A stretch of 64,000 bases of DNA. Source: CAYFLR01 sp964343805 (GTDB taxonomy: Bacteria; Bdellovibrionota_B; Oligoflexia; CAYFLR01). The notes below the pieces were generated by a model that saw only the letters and a program-made list of their open reading frames with translations, did not search any database and was not told the origin of the DNA. Positions within the stretch are counted from its first letter, which is position 1. Every line of letters starts with the position of its first letter. A program made the position numbers and the translations under genes. The stretch spans positions 1-64,000 of the forward strand of contig CAYFLR010000032.1 of the NCBI GenBank assembly GCA_964343805.1, written 5' to 3'. Below are positions 35,632 to 45,347 of the stretch, in pieces.

Positions 35632-36615
35632 ATGATCCGTTTGCTCTGGCTATTTATCAGCCTAGTTATTGCTTTATTTTCGGCGAAGTTATTCGCGGAC
35701 GAAGACATAACCCTTGGTTTTAGAGCTATTACCAAGCAGACAAAAAAGAGCGTAACTCTGCTTGACTTGATGGAAAATCCAGAAGTTTTGAGCCAGGAAA
35801 TAAGGGATAAAGTAAGACTTGTCCCCCCTGTTGCAGAAATTCCACCTGGAAAAACCAAGAGAATTTACTCCTACACAATAAAGCAACTTTTTGCCAGTTT
35901 AGTCAGAAATGCCGATGGATCCCCCCTAGCTGTTTCTTTACAGATACCCCCAAAGGTAACGGTGCAAAGAGAGGCTCAGCAGCTTAAAGTGGCTCAGCTA
36001 GAAACATTTATAGCCGAGCTACAAAAGCAGCATATCAACTTAGATGATGTTATGCCCATTATCAGGAACATGAGATTCGATAGAAACAGGCTCTACCCCT
36101 TAGGGCAGATTGAGCTCCAATTAGGAATGAATTCCCGACCTAAATTACTCGGTACTTCCAGCCTGCCTATCAATGTTTTAATTGATGGAGAAATTTACCA
36201 TAAGCTCTGGGTGAGAGCTAATTTAAGCATCGAAATTCCGTGTTTGACTCCCAAAAAGATCCTACCACGTGGGACTCGACTCACCCGTTCTATGCTCTCC
36301 ATGCAATTACTAGAAATTAACCGATTAAAAAAACTTCCCATTCAAACTTGGCAAGAAGCCATAGATCAAGAGCTCACTCAAACGGCTTACAAAGGACTTC
36401 CTCTTTATCCGTCCATGTTAATGAAGCCACCCATTATTAGGCGAGGAGATTCCATAACTATCCAAATCCGGGGTCAGGGATTTAATATCAAAACGAAGGG
36501 CATCTCTTTGCAAGATGGCCACTCTCTCCAATGGATCAAAGTGAAGAATTTATCAAGAAATAAAAAACTCAGAGCGAAAGTGCTCAATCATGAATTAGTG
36601 GAAATAACTATTTAA
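35632..36615 (+). CDS. flgA: Flagella basal body P-ring formation protein FlgA
   Basis: A 327-aa exported protein with a signal peptide (1 to about 23). The C-terminal SAF domain region includes KKILPRGTRLTRSMLSMQ and a FlgA-type end with GDSITIQIRGQGFNIKTKG and ending KVLNHELVEITI. FlgA is the periplasmic chaperone for P-ring assembly. It is longer than the roughly 220-residue enteric form because of an N-terminal beta-rich extension, as in many deltaproteobacterial homologues. It lies 15 bases after flgG. Confidence 0.88.
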   Translation: MIRLLWLFISLVIALFSAKLFADEDITLGFRAITKQTKKSVTLLDLMENPEVLSQEIRDKVRLVPPVAEIPPGKTKRIYSYTIKQLFASLVRNADGSPLAVSLQIPPKVTVQREAQQLKVAQLETFIAELQKQHINLDDVMPIIRNMRFDRNRLYPLGQIELQLGMNSRPKLLGTSSLPINVLIDGEIYHKLWVRANLSIEIPCLTPKKILPRGTRLTRSMLSMQLLEINRLKKLPIQTWQEAIDQELTQTAYKGLPLYPSMLMKPPIIRRGDSITIQIRGQGFNIKTKGISLQDGHSLQWIKVKNLSRNKKLRAKVLNHELVEITI

Positions 36616-36632
36616 AAGATAGGAATTTAAAA

Positions 36633-37706
36633 ATGAACACATTGCCCCAACTATTTGGAAAACTATTCCTAATCAGCCTTATAGCCATAGGATGTTCCTC
36701 CAGAAAGGACCTCGGCTTTGAAGCAGTGAATCAATTAAACCCCAAAGGAAAAGGAACCAGATCGGTAATAGGGCAAAGAGCACCTGAGCAACCTCTCTAT
36801 CAGGAGCAAAAGAAGGTCATCATTAAGAAAATCCCTAAAGAGCAACACTATGGATCCTTATGGAGAGTTGCAGATGCTCGTAATATGCTCTTTATGGACC
36901 CCCAAAGAGTCCATCTGGGGCAAACTCTACTCATTCATCTCCCAAAAGCTGAAAAGATATCACCCCTATCAGATGCTAATACAGGAACTTCGAAAGATGC
37001 AAAGAAAGACAAACCAGCAGCTACTAAGCCTAAAGATGATAAAAATCAGGATAAAGCAAGTAGCCAAGTCATCGCAGAGATTGAGGAATCTCAAAAAACT
37101 ATCATGGAGTTACAGGATAGATTGAAAAACCTAGAAACTATCGCCAATCAGGTGTATAATACACCATATATCAAAGCAAAAGTTATTGAAGTAGATCCCA
37201 CTGGAGATGTTAAGGTCCAATTTAGAAGGTATTCTAAAACTCCAATGGAGGAGAAGTATTTGATAATAACAGCTAATTTGCCTAGAGATCTCATTAAGCC
37301 CAAGCAGGAATTGAGCACGAGTGACCTGCGAGAGATCTCTATTTATCAAAATGTTAATAACGAGGCCAAAATCAGCTCTGCTGTAGGATGGTCGGATGAG
37401 TTTACGGAGATATTAAACAGTTTTAATGGAGCATTAACTCAAAGAGAAATGATCCTAAAAGAACGCCAACGACTGCTTAAGGACTCTAAAAAAGAAGTGC
37501 TTCGCAGACTGCGTAAGCTACGTAAAGATTATCAGAAAATGACAGACAAACAGCTGAAAATAACAGAGCAAACCAAAGAGCTAGAAAAAAAGCAGCAAGC
37601 CGTTGCAGAGCAACAGCAAAATCTAGCCAATGGGGAACCTGTAAATCCAGCTGGAGTAGAAGATTTAACAGGAAACAGAGACACTAAAAAGGCAACTAAA
37701 GAGTAA
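36633..37706 (+). CDS. flgH: Flagellar L-ring protein FlgH, long form
   Basis: A 357-aa lipoprotein (AIGCSS lipobox, Cys about residue 21). The FlgH hallmark GSLWRVADARNMLFMDPQRV is followed by the GQTLLIHLP strand and a later ring segment ITANLPRDLIKP. Typical FlgH has about 230 residues. This one has a Lys/Ala/Asp-rich insert with coiled coil (about 110-175) and a charged coiled-coil tail (about 275-345). It forms the outer-membrane ring of the flagellum. In most operons flgI follows; here an unrelated lipoprotein gene does. Confidence 0.88.
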   Translation: MNTLPQLFGKLFLISLIAIGCSSRKDLGFEAVNQLNPKGKGTRSVIGQRAPEQPLYQEQKKVIIKKIPKEQHYGSLWRVADARNMLFMDPQRVHLGQTLLIHLPKAEKISPLSDANTGTSKDAKKDKPAATKPKDDKNQDKASSQVIAEIEESQKTIMELQDRLKNLETIANQVYNTPYIKAKVIEVDPTGDVKVQFRRYSKTPMEEKYLIITANLPRDLIKPKQELSTSDLREISIYQNVNNEAKISSAVGWSDEFTEILNSFNGALTQREMILKERQRLLKDSKKEVLRRLRKLRKDYQKMTDKQLKITEQTKELEKKQQAVAEQQQNLANGEPVNPAGVEDLTGNRDTKKATKE

Positions 37707-37734
37707 GTTTAACCTTAGCTAAGTAAGATTCATT

Positions 37735-38988
37735 ATGAAAATGATTTTAAAACTATCTCTACTTATTCTCCTTGTTTCTATCTCAATTTTGACCTGTGGT
37801 AGAAATGAGATAAGGGATAAAAGAGTCACGAAAAGCAAAACCCAAGCCACAACACCGAAAGCTCCAGCTGCCGCAAGCGTACTCCCTCCTTTAGAAGTAT
37901 TTAATGTTGCCCTGCCATATAATTTTGATTATCAAAATAGCTTTCTTTATTTGAAAGATGCCGCCTTTGATCCTTTAAAAGTATTGAAAGAAGTGCGCGC
38001 TCTCAAAACTCACATTGATTTAGTAAATAACCTATTTGAACAGACCCGAATTGAATTTAGTAAAATACATCATCAAATCATTACTGGTGAATTGATTCCC
38101 TTTATGACTCAGCCCACTCTGATTTATATTACAGAGTTTGATCCTATGACGCATATTCAGAGTCGTCTCACCATAGAAGGAAATGGAACCAATAGCACCA
38201 GTTGGAAGCTGGAAATTAAAAGAAGGATGGAAGAGTATTTTGTCCCCATCTTCGCAGGACGGATGGATACCCTCAATGAATTTACGCGAAACTGTAGCTT
38301 TATTTTCAAACACCGTCATGAGGATGCTCCTAACATCACCCCTTTGGATGTATTTTTTAACTTCAGCATAACGAATTATCTTCCTACTGCGCCAGTTGAA
38401 TATAGCAATATTCCACCAGCCATCATTCCTTCTGGAACGGGTGTAGCTGGCAGTAACAACAATGATAAAGCATCCTTAGTCCCAGGTGTTTACGAGTGGG
38501 AGGAAGGAAAGCTAAGAGTACTCCCTTTAATGCAATATGCTGAATTAGTAAAGACTACTGCGCCTAATAGCAATAGTAATAATCTGCAAGGATTAGTTCA
38601 CACTGAGATGAGCAGTAATATCTATGGGCAGATCTATTCCCAAAAGAAGTCATCAACTAAAGTTGAATATAAACCAGTCAATGTGAAATGGGTGTTAAGA
38701 CGCAATTTAACTATGAATTCAGGTTATCTTTCTCTAGATAAAACCACTTTAAACATGGGGGATAGCAAAACCATATTCAAAGCGGCCAAGAAAGAAGCCT
38801 CCTATCGTTTCACATGGCAAGCCAATGGAGCTGGTCAAATAGAAAGATACGCCACCGATGTTAATCAAGTGGTTGGTGCAGCCCTACCCACTCCTTTAAG
38901 TACCGTATGCTGGTCTCCCGAGTTAAAGAAGGAATCTTGCATTGCCAGTCAGCAAATTGTTGACAACTCCAACTCAAATAACCAATAA
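37735..38988 (+). CDS. Lipoprotein of unknown function in the flagellar run
   Basis: A 417-aa product with a lipoprotein signal (SILTCG, Cys about residue 21), a Thr/Ala/Pro-rich linker (about 30-50) and a mixed body. The C terminus is low-complexity and Asn/Ser-rich, and two further Asn-rich patches lie at about 240-245 and 278-285. It follows flgH by 28 bases, where flgI usually sits, but shows no FlgI motif. It might be a partner of the L ring or a surface protein. No family is recognised. Confidence 0.6.
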   Translation: MKMILKLSLLILLVSISILTCGRNEIRDKRVTKSKTQATTPKAPAAASVLPPLEVFNVALPYNFDYQNSFLYLKDAAFDPLKVLKEVRALKTHIDLVNNLFEQTRIEFSKIHHQIITGELIPFMTQPTLIYITEFDPMTHIQSRLTIEGNGTNSTSWKLEIKRRMEEYFVPIFAGRMDTLNEFTRNCSFIFKHRHEDAPNITPLDVFFNFSITNYLPTAPVEYSNIPPAIIPSGTGVAGSNNNDKASLVPGVYEWEEGKLRVLPLMQYAELVKTTAPNSNSNNLQGLVHTEMSSNIYGQIYSQKKSSTKVEYKPVNVKWVLRRNLTMNSGYLSLDKTTLNMGDSKTIFKAAKKEASYRFTWQANGAGQIERYATDVNQVVGAALPTPLSTVCWSPELKKESCIASQQIVDNSNSNNQ

Positions 38989-39080
38989 TAGGTCAAAATT
39001 TAATCTGTAGAACAATTAATATGTTCTCGATGGACTCATCTCGAATCCTAGGGTGATTCGATCCCAATGGGAGTATCTAT

Positions 39081-40136
39081 ATGTCCTCTAAAATTGACCT
39101 AGAGAAGTTGCGTAAAGCCAAACCAGAAAAGCCAAAGAAGAAGAAGGGAAAAGGAGGATGCCTCATTTTCCTAACAGGCAGCCTGTTTTTCGTTATTTTG
39201 CTAGCTGGTCTCGGAGCTATTTACCTTTCTTACACTGCTTACTTTCAAGTTAATACTCATGAGCAAGTAGTCATTACTCGTTTCGGCAGTTACAGTCGAA
39301 CATTGGGCCCTGGCCTTCATTTCAAACTTCCCTTTGGAATAGAGAAAGCCATTCATGTAGACACCCGTACCTCTATAGAGGAGTTTGGTTTTCGAACGGT
39401 TAAAGCAGGCATAAAAAGCAAATTGGATAAGAACTTTCAGGAAGAGTCTTTGATTCTAACTGGAGATCTTAATATGGCCGATGTCAAATGGGTAGTTCAG
39501 TATAAGGTAGTGGATGCGGCCAAGTTTCTTTTCAATGTAAAAAATGTAAAGAGAATGATTCGAGACATCTCACTCTCAGCCATGCAAAATGTGGTGGGTG
39601 ACCAAAGTGTGAGTAATGTAATCACCGTGGGTCGTATCGAAATTTCACGCAATGTTAAAGAGATTATGCAAAAAGCCTTTGATGAATTCCAGATGGGAGT
39701 CAAAGTCGACGTGGTTAATATCAAAGAGGCCAACCCTCCTGAAAGTGTGAAGGCTTCCTTTAACGAAGTTAACGAAGCAAAACAGGAAATGGAAAAAGTC
39801 ATCAACCAGGCTTGGGGACAATACAATACTGCTATACCGAAGGTTAAAGGTGTGGTTGAGCAACGCATTCAAGAGGCTGAAGGTTATCAATTTGAAAAGG
39901 TAAAAAAAGCCACCGGGGAAGCGGGTTACTTTCTTTCCTTATTAAAAGAGTACAAATTAGCTCCCGAGGTCACCCGACAGAGAATGTATTTTGAGACGAT
40001 AGAAAAAGTTATTCCTCAGGTAGAAAACCTTTATGTGACAGATCCAGCCCGTAATGAACTTCTCCCCGTTCTTCCTCTCAGCTCTACTCCGTTTAGTCGG
40101 CAACCAAAGCCCCCCGTTAAGGAGGTGTCAAAGTGA
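39081..40136 (+). CDS. hflK: HflK, band-7/SPFH membrane protein
   Basis: A 351-aa protein with a Lys-rich cytoplasmic N terminus, one transmembrane helix (about 29-53) and a periplasmic SPFH domain (QVNTHEQVVITRFGSYSRTL, GPGLHFKLPFGIEKAIHVDTR). An Ala/Glu-rich helix follows, with VKASFNEVNEAKQEMEKVIN. HflK with HflC forms a cage around FtsH that tunes membrane proteolysis. The stop overlaps the hflC start. Confidence 0.94.
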   Translation: MSSKIDLEKLRKAKPEKPKKKKGKGGCLIFLTGSLFFVILLAGLGAIYLSYTAYFQVNTHEQVVITRFGSYSRTLGPGLHFKLPFGIEKAIHVDTRTSIEEFGFRTVKAGIKSKLDKNFQEESLILTGDLNMADVKWVVQYKVVDAAKFLFNVKNVKRMIRDISLSAMQNVVGDQSVSNVITVGRIEISRNVKEIMQKAFDEFQMGVKVDVVNIKEANPPESVKASFNEVNEAKQEMEKVINQAWGQYNTAIPKVKGVVEQRIQEAEGYQFEKVKKATGEAGYFLSLLKEYKLAPEVTRQRMYFETIEKVIPQVENLYVTDPARNELLPVLPLSSTPFSRQPKPPVKEVSK

Positions 40137-41086
40137 AATTTATTATTTTTCTATTAAGTTTACTTATTCCCGCTTCAATTATTCTCTATGCAGGTGTCTT
40201 TATTGTTGAGCAAACCGAATATGCATTTAGACTTCAATTTGGGAGTCCCATTGGAAAGATTATAAAAAAACCGGGTATTCACCTCAGTATTCCTTTTATT
40301 CAGACCATTAAGAAATACGATAACCGGATTTTAGATTTTACCGGTGATTCCAATCTTCTCCCCACCAAAGATAAAAAATATATTTATGTTGATTCGGTAG
40401 CCCGATGGAAAATTACCAATCCACTAACCTTCTATCAAACCATTGGTACCCTTGAAAAAGGACAACAAATCATGGATGGAATCATTGATTCTGCAGTTGG
40501 AGGAATCGTCTCAAGATACCCGCTAGTTGAAACCGTCCGTAGTTCTGACAATATATTAAATACTCCAGCCACCGACCCTCTTTTAAGTCAAGGGGCACAA
40601 ATCGAGAAAATAGAGGTAGGGCGTGCTAAACTGCAAGAAGAGATTAAGATAGAAGCCAAGAAAGATCTCATACGATATGGAATTGAGCTCATTGATGTGA
40701 GATTGAAAAAAATCACGTTAGAAGAAAAAGTACGGCAAAAAGTGTTCGACCGGATGATTTCTGAAAGAAAGAAAATGGCCCAAAAAACACGCTCAGAAGG
40801 ACAGGGAAAAAAGGCAGAGATCGAAGGTCGGATTGAAAAAGAGACCCGAAGACTCATGTCTGAAGCCACCCAGCGTGTTTTAGAAATAAAAGCGAGTGCT
40901 GATGCAAAAGCACTACAAATTTACGCTGATGCCTATCAGCAGGACATTGAGTTCTATCAATTTTACCGTCACCTGCTTTCCTATGAAAGAACCCTCAAAG
41001 GAAAAACCACTCTTATGATGAGTAGTAATGATGACTACTTTCGATTATTGAGCGGCAAATCCATTCTTCAAAACAAATCAAATTGA
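40133..41086 (+). CDS. hflC: HflC, band-7/SPFH membrane protein
   Basis: A 317-aa partner of HflK with an N-terminal membrane helix, the SPFH segment FIVEQTEYAFRLQFGSPIG, GIHLSIPFIQTIKKYDNR and YIYVDSVARWKITNP, and the helical EKVRQKVFDRMISERKKMAQ stretch typical of HflC. The start is GTG 40133, overlapping the hflK stop, with a GGAGG site nine bases before. Normal length. Confidence 0.95.
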   Translation: MKFIIFLLSLLIPASIILYAGVFIVEQTEYAFRLQFGSPIGKIIKKPGIHLSIPFIQTIKKYDNRILDFTGDSNLLPTKDKKYIYVDSVARWKITNPLTFYQTIGTLEKGQQIMDGIIDSAVGGIVSRYPLVETVRSSDNILNTPATDPLLSQGAQIEKIEVGRAKLQEEIKIEAKKDLIRYGIELIDVRLKKITLEEKVRQKVFDRMISERKKMAQKTRSEGQGKKAEIEGRIEKETRRLMSEATQRVLEIKASADAKALQIYADAYQQDIEFYQFYRHLLSYERTLKGKTTLMMSSNDDYFRLLSGKSILQNKSN

Positions 41087-41162
41087 CAGTAATTTCATCC
41101 ATATGCTAGGCTTATGAATGCTTTACCAAAGTAGAGATTTCATACCAATATGGAGGATTCTG

Positions 41163-42300
41163 ATGAAAAGGGGCCGCTGGTTTATACTACTTTTTTGTAC
41201 TCTCTTTACCCCAACTCTATTCGCCGGTCAAATGGTAGGACACATGCCTACCCTAAGAGCCCTTGCCATGGGAAATGCCTATGCAGCAGTTTCTGATGAC
41301 TATGGTGCGTTGTACTATAACCCTGCCGGTTTAGCAAGGCAGCCAGAATGGACAATGGAGTTATTAGGTATCACTTTCGAAACCAACCAAAACACCATTG
41401 ATACTATTCAAGATACCATTGACAATCTCATCAAGCCTATGACAGAAGGCGGAGGAGGAGATGGTACCGAAATCATGGATGGTGTTATCACCTTAATGGA
41501 AAACAACCTGGGTAATAACCAAACTAAGCACTTGGCTTTTGGCATGCAGCCCTACCTTATGCTTCCCGTGATTAATTTTGGTATGGGTCTGTTTCTAAGA
41601 GGAGATTTTAGTTTTTCCTTTCATAGAGATTTAGGAATCGGTCTAGAATCTCTTATGGAGGGTGGTTTTGTTGCGGGTTATGCCCACTCCTTTTTCAGTG
41701 ATCGACTCAGCTTAGGCTTTACTGTGCGCCCTGGAGTTAGAGGAACTGCCTTTGGAGACTATAGCTTAAGTCAACTCTTACCCAACGATGATGATAAAGA
41801 TGACAGCAGTGTTCTCGGTGGTGGTATGGGCATTGGAACCGATTTTGGAATGCTCTTTACCCCCTTTNNNNNNNNNNNNNACATGGAAACCTACTTTAGG
41901 TATCTCCATCCATGATATTGGTGACACCCAATTTGAAGGAGCAGCTGATGTAGGTCTTCCTATCAAAGTGGCTTCTGGTATTGCCAACCTGCAATCCACC
42001 AACATAGGTTTTTCCATTCGCCCCTCTTATCACAGCTTATACAGCTTGCTAGCTATTGACTTTCGTAGCATCAACCGTCCAGACCCTCTCAGCAAAAAGA
42101 TTCATCTGGGAGCTGAATTTGGATGGGGTCGCTGGGTTAAACTTGGAGTCGGTATGAAGCAGATGGCCTGGACAGCAGGTTTTACCTTAAACATAATGCT
42201 GATTCGAATCAACTTTGCCTCTTATGTTGAAGAGCTGGGACCGATTGCTGGTATTAACCCAGACCGACGTTATGTTGTTCACTTAAAACTATTCCTGTAA
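41163..42300 (+). CDS. Outer-membrane barrel protein (interrupted by an assembly gap)
   Basis: One gene split by 13 Ns at 41868-41880; the frames on each side require a gap that is a multiple of three bases. Signal peptide 1 to about 20 (TLFAG), then MPTLRALAMGNAYAAVSDDYG and ALYYNPAGLA. These resemble the N terminus of UPF0164/PorV-like and FadL-like barrels. The second part is barrel strands (WVKLGVGMKQMAWTAGFTLN) ending VVHLKLFL. GGAGG precedes ATG 41163. About 375 aa in all. It could be a fatty-acid or secretion-associated porin; not resolved further. Confidence 0.7.
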
Positions 42301-42315
42301 AAAATGAGGTCAACA

Positions 42316-43083
42316 ATGTTTAGAATTTTTACTCTTATAACGTCTCTAATTCTCTTCGTATCTGCCTCGCTTTATGGCCAAAATGCAGCCACTGAAGTTA
42401 AAGAGCAGGCCACGGAAAAAGTAGAAGAAAAGGTAGATGCCCAAGTAAAAAAGGTCACTGAACCTTTAAAACAGAAAAAGGAGCAGGCTGAAAAAAAGAA
42501 AGAGGAAGAAGAAGCTCCACCTCCCACTTCTGAATTTAGCAATAAATACTTTGTGGAAAGGCTCTCCTTTGGCATGCAAGCAGGAAAAGCTGTCATAGCC
42601 CATGATTATATTGAAAGCCCTCAAGGCTTTGTATCCATCTTGGTCAACTATAAAGTCGGTGATATGCTTTTTCCAGGGAACCTCCTTTTAAAGGGTTTTT
42701 TGGTAGGACTAGGCTACGATGCAGTATCAGCTTTAGCTCGTAAAGACAAAATTTTTTATCGTACAACTAGCAACATTCTACTACTAAATGCTGGTTTAGA
42801 AGTTCCACTAACCATCCTCTCCTCAGGTGCTCGTTGGAAGGAAGACGTTACTCTCTCTGGAATTGCTGGACTTGGTATGCTTACCAACAATACTTTAGAT
42901 GACACTAAAATTGGAAACGCCAAATACGATTCCAAGATTGATGGAGACTTTGTGCTTGGCTTAAGAGGAGTTGCGGGGTATAAGTTCTATGGTCCCTGGC
43001 GCGTTAACTTTAATATAGGTGTGGAACTGGGTGGCTCGACTTTTATATCTCTTTTTGGCCTTGGCCTGCACTCAGGTTTTTAG
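42316..43083 (+). CDS. Outer-membrane barrel protein with coiled-coil N terminus
   Basis: A 255-aa protein with a signal peptide (to about residue 20, SLYGQ) and a Lys/Glu-rich helical stretch (about 22-70). A barrel-like region of alternating strands then ends GGSTFISLFGLGLHSGF, with the C-terminal Phe typical of the BAM recognition signal. ATG 42316 follows GAGGT at good spacing, better than ATG 42304. Its last 65 bases overlap the next gene in another frame. Function unknown. Confidence 0.65.
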   Translation: MFRIFTLITSLILFVSASLYGQNAATEVKEQATEKVEEKVDAQVKKVTEPLKQKKEQAEKKKEEEEAPPPTSEFSNKYFVERLSFGMQAGKAVIAHDYIESPQGFVSILVNYKVGDMLFPGNLLLKGFLVGLGYDAVSALARKDKIFYRTTSNILLLNAGLEVPLTILSSGARWKEDVTLSGIAGLGMLTNNTLDDTKIGNAKYDSKIDGDFVLGLRGVAGYKFYGPWRVNFNIGVELGGSTFISLFGLGLHSGF

Positions 43084-44416
43084 TAGCTGTAATATTACAT
43101 TATCTGGCAACAAAGGCACACTGGTTGTCAAAGCTAAGACTCCTGGATACTTTTCTATTCTTCCCCTACTGGGGAACGGTCAACCCAAATTATCTCTCAA
43201 AGAAAAAGTAGCTTTTAATAGAGAGCTGAAGCTTTCTCCAGGAAAGTACCTCCTATTATCCAACTGCTCCTTTCGCAACATTGAGATTAGAGAGCAAGAG
43301 AAGATTACTCTACTCACCAATTATATTCTTATTGATACCGTAGGACGATTTGATGAATTAGATAAATTACCGGCTACTTGCTCTATTTCTTCATTAGGGT
43401 ATAAAGCCAAGCTTTACCCGAATCAGGCCCAACATTTTTTCTATGGAAAATACACTCTTGATTTCGTTCTTAAAAAGGTTCCACTCACCATTGTCCATGG
43501 GGCCCCTGTTATCCGAATTTTTACCAATTATATAATTGTCTCATCCAAAATTCCCTCAGCAGATCACTATTTTCTCCATAGCAATGAATCCGCCATGGAC
43601 AATCACAAAAAAACTCCCTCACCAGCCATCAGCCAATCCATAGGACGAAAACTTCACCTCCCCCCTGGTGACTACATAATTTCCATCAACGGCTCAAAAA
43701 AAGCCCTTTCTCTGTCCCTCAGCATACCTATCAAAATTGAGGCCGGAACACTGTCGATTATACCTCCTCAATCCAAACTTGATGCCCTCTCCATTTTTCC
43801 CCATTTAGATAGTCGTCACATATTTGACTACAACCAATCTATTCCTTTAGGCATATACAACCTTCATTTAGGGCAAACCGATATTCAGCACAAGATAAAG
43901 ATTTCCTCTTTTCAAGAAAACAAACTGGACACCGTTAATTTCCTAATCAATCCTAATAAGTACTGCAAAGAAGGTAAATATGGATGCAAAGAACCGAATC
44001 AGTATCATGTTCATGATTTAAAAAACGGCAAAATCCTCCACTCATTTAAAGTGGGCTCCCCCTCTGTTTTATTTAATAAGCCCTATGGCTTAAGCCTATC
44101 TACAGCCCCAGGAGTTATTAAATCTCTTCAGCCACAAAAAAAGAAAATTACCTTCACTACAGGTATTTTAAGGATAAAATATAAAGAGAAGGTTCCAAAT
44201 TTCACTAATTATGTGAGGGTAGAAGGGATTAAAGAGGGGGAAATTCAAGGGCTGGCCCCAGAGCATCGTCTTTCCTCAAATCGCTACTATGAACTTCTAC
44301 CTGGGGAATACCAATATAGATTTTTCTTTAAGCCTAACAAAAATGCACCCTCTAGTGTAATAAAACCTTTTAAAATCAAGCCAAACAAAATAACCACCCT
44401 ACAACTCACCCTATAG
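43019..44416 (+). CDS. Lipoprotein with beta-sandwich-like repeats, overlapping start
   Basis: A 465-aa product (GTG 43019; GTG 43031 also possible) with a lipoprotein signal peptide: hydrophobic core LLYLFLALACTQ, then VFSSC with Cys24 at 43088. The whole signal peptide lies in the +1 frame of the upstream barrel gene, whose stop ends at 43083. The body repeats segments such as LSPGKYLLLSNCSFRNIEI, LPPGDYIISINGSKKALS and LLPGEYQYRFFFKP, reminiscent of PEGA or carboxypeptidase-regulatory beta domains. This repeat style is shared with the lipoprotein at 18032-19405. No enzyme motif. Function unknown. Confidence 0.65.
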   Translation: MWNWVARLLYLFLALACTQVFSSCNITLSGNKGTLVVKAKTPGYFSILPLLGNGQPKLSLKEKVAFNRELKLSPGKYLLLSNCSFRNIEIREQEKITLLTNYILIDTVGRFDELDKLPATCSISSLGYKAKLYPNQAQHFFYGKYTLDFVLKKVPLTIVHGAPVIRIFTNYIIVSSKIPSADHYFLHSNESAMDNHKKTPSPAISQSIGRKLHLPPGDYIISINGSKKALSLSLSIPIKIEAGTLSIIPPQSKLDALSIFPHLDSRHIFDYNQSIPLGIYNLHLGQTDIQHKIKISSFQENKLDTVNFLINPNKYCKEGKYGCKEPNQYHVHDLKNGKILHSFKVGSPSVLFNKPYGLSLSTAPGVIKSLQPQKKKITFTTGILRIKYKEKVPNFTNYVRVEGIKEGEIQGLAPEHRLSSNRYYELLPGEYQYRFFFKPNKNAPSSVIKPFKIKPNKITTLQLTL

Positions 44417-44543
44417 ATTATAATTTAACACCGCATACACAACGAAACGATTCAATGTCAGCGCTAGGAAAATCTTGCCCATTGTAACTCCCTGAAGAGT
44501 GGGTTAATATAGAATAAGAACAAACCAATATTTGGAATAGCTT

Positions 44544-44930
44544 ATGAGTACTATAAACAGCGATGTGGTTTTTATAGGTAAAAAGGGCGGGGTTCCTGCT
44601 TTAGTACAGGGCAAGGATAATGAAAAGGCCTCTGTTTCTCTCAAAACTGACGAAGCCGAGATCAAGAAATTTCACCGGCATGGTTTCATTAATGGCTTAT
44701 CTCCAAAAGATAAGGTGACCTTTAATGAAATTATGGATGATGTAAAAGAAAGCAAGGAAGATGCGGCAAGTAAGATCACAAACTTGAAAGAAAAAATTGA
44801 AACTTTGAATAAAAAGAAAGAGACCCAGCAGCTAGCAAAGTATCTACAGGCTCAACTCTTTCACCTTATTCAAAAACATAAAGTATTTCCTAAAAATATC
44901 ACCGTTAAAGAGAGAGATTTAAGACTTTAA
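44544..44930 (+). CDS. Small protein, first of a tandem paralogous pair
   Basis: A 128-aa cytosolic-looking protein with no signal peptide. A short beta-rich N-terminal part (about 1-40) precedes the shared core KFHRHGFINGLSPKDKVTFNEIMDD (about 49-73). A charged coiled coil (about 76-97) and KYLQAQLFHLIQKHKVFP at the end follow. It is clearly homologous along its length to the next gene. No known family is recognised. Confidence 0.65.
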   Translation: MSTINSDVVFIGKKGGVPALVQGKDNEKASVSLKTDEAEIKKFHRHGFINGLSPKDKVTFNEIMDDVKESKEDAASKITNLKEKIETLNKKKETQQLAKYLQAQLFHLIQKHKVFPKNITVKERDLRL

Positions 44931-44963
44931 TATATACTTTTTAAAATATTTCGGGAGGATCAA

Positions 44964-45347
44964 ATGAGAGCAGAATTAAAAATTGGAGATCTGGTTTCCA
45001 AAGCCGGTATCTACACAAAAAAAGGTGTTGTGACAGCCAAGAAAGAGGATGGCAGTGTGACAATTGACACCCGAGATCAAATTGTAGATAAATATCACCG
45101 ACACACCAATACTTCGGGGTTGAGTGAAGGAGATAAAAATCGTTTTAATGAGATCATCGACGATATTCAGAGTCTGTCCAGTGTGGAAAAAATTGAGCAC
45201 TTACAGTCAAAGATTGATGAGCTAAAAAAGAAAAGTGAAAACCGCCCACTCGTGCAATACCTAAGAAATCAACAGGCATATTTAGTATCTAAGTCGAGAC
45301 AGCTACCTAGAACATACAATATCGATTCAAAGAAAATCTTAATCTAG
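44964..45347 (+). CDS. Small protein, second of a tandem paralogous pair
   Basis: A 127-aa paralogue of the preceding gene, 33 bases downstream. The N-terminal part (KIGDLVSKAGIYTKKGVVTA) reads like a small SH3/KOW-type barrel. The core KYHRHTNTSGLSEGDKNRFNEIIDDI and the end QYLRNQQAYLVSKSRQLP align with its partner. A strong GGGAGG ribosome site precedes the ATG. The pair probably arose by tandem duplication. Function not recognised. Confidence 0.68.
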   Translation: MRAELKIGDLVSKAGIYTKKGVVTAKKEDGSVTIDTRDQIVDKYHRHTNTSGLSEGDKNRFNEIIDDIQSLSSVEKIEHLQSKIDELKKKSENRPLVQYLRNQQAYLVSKSRQLPRTYNIDSKKILI

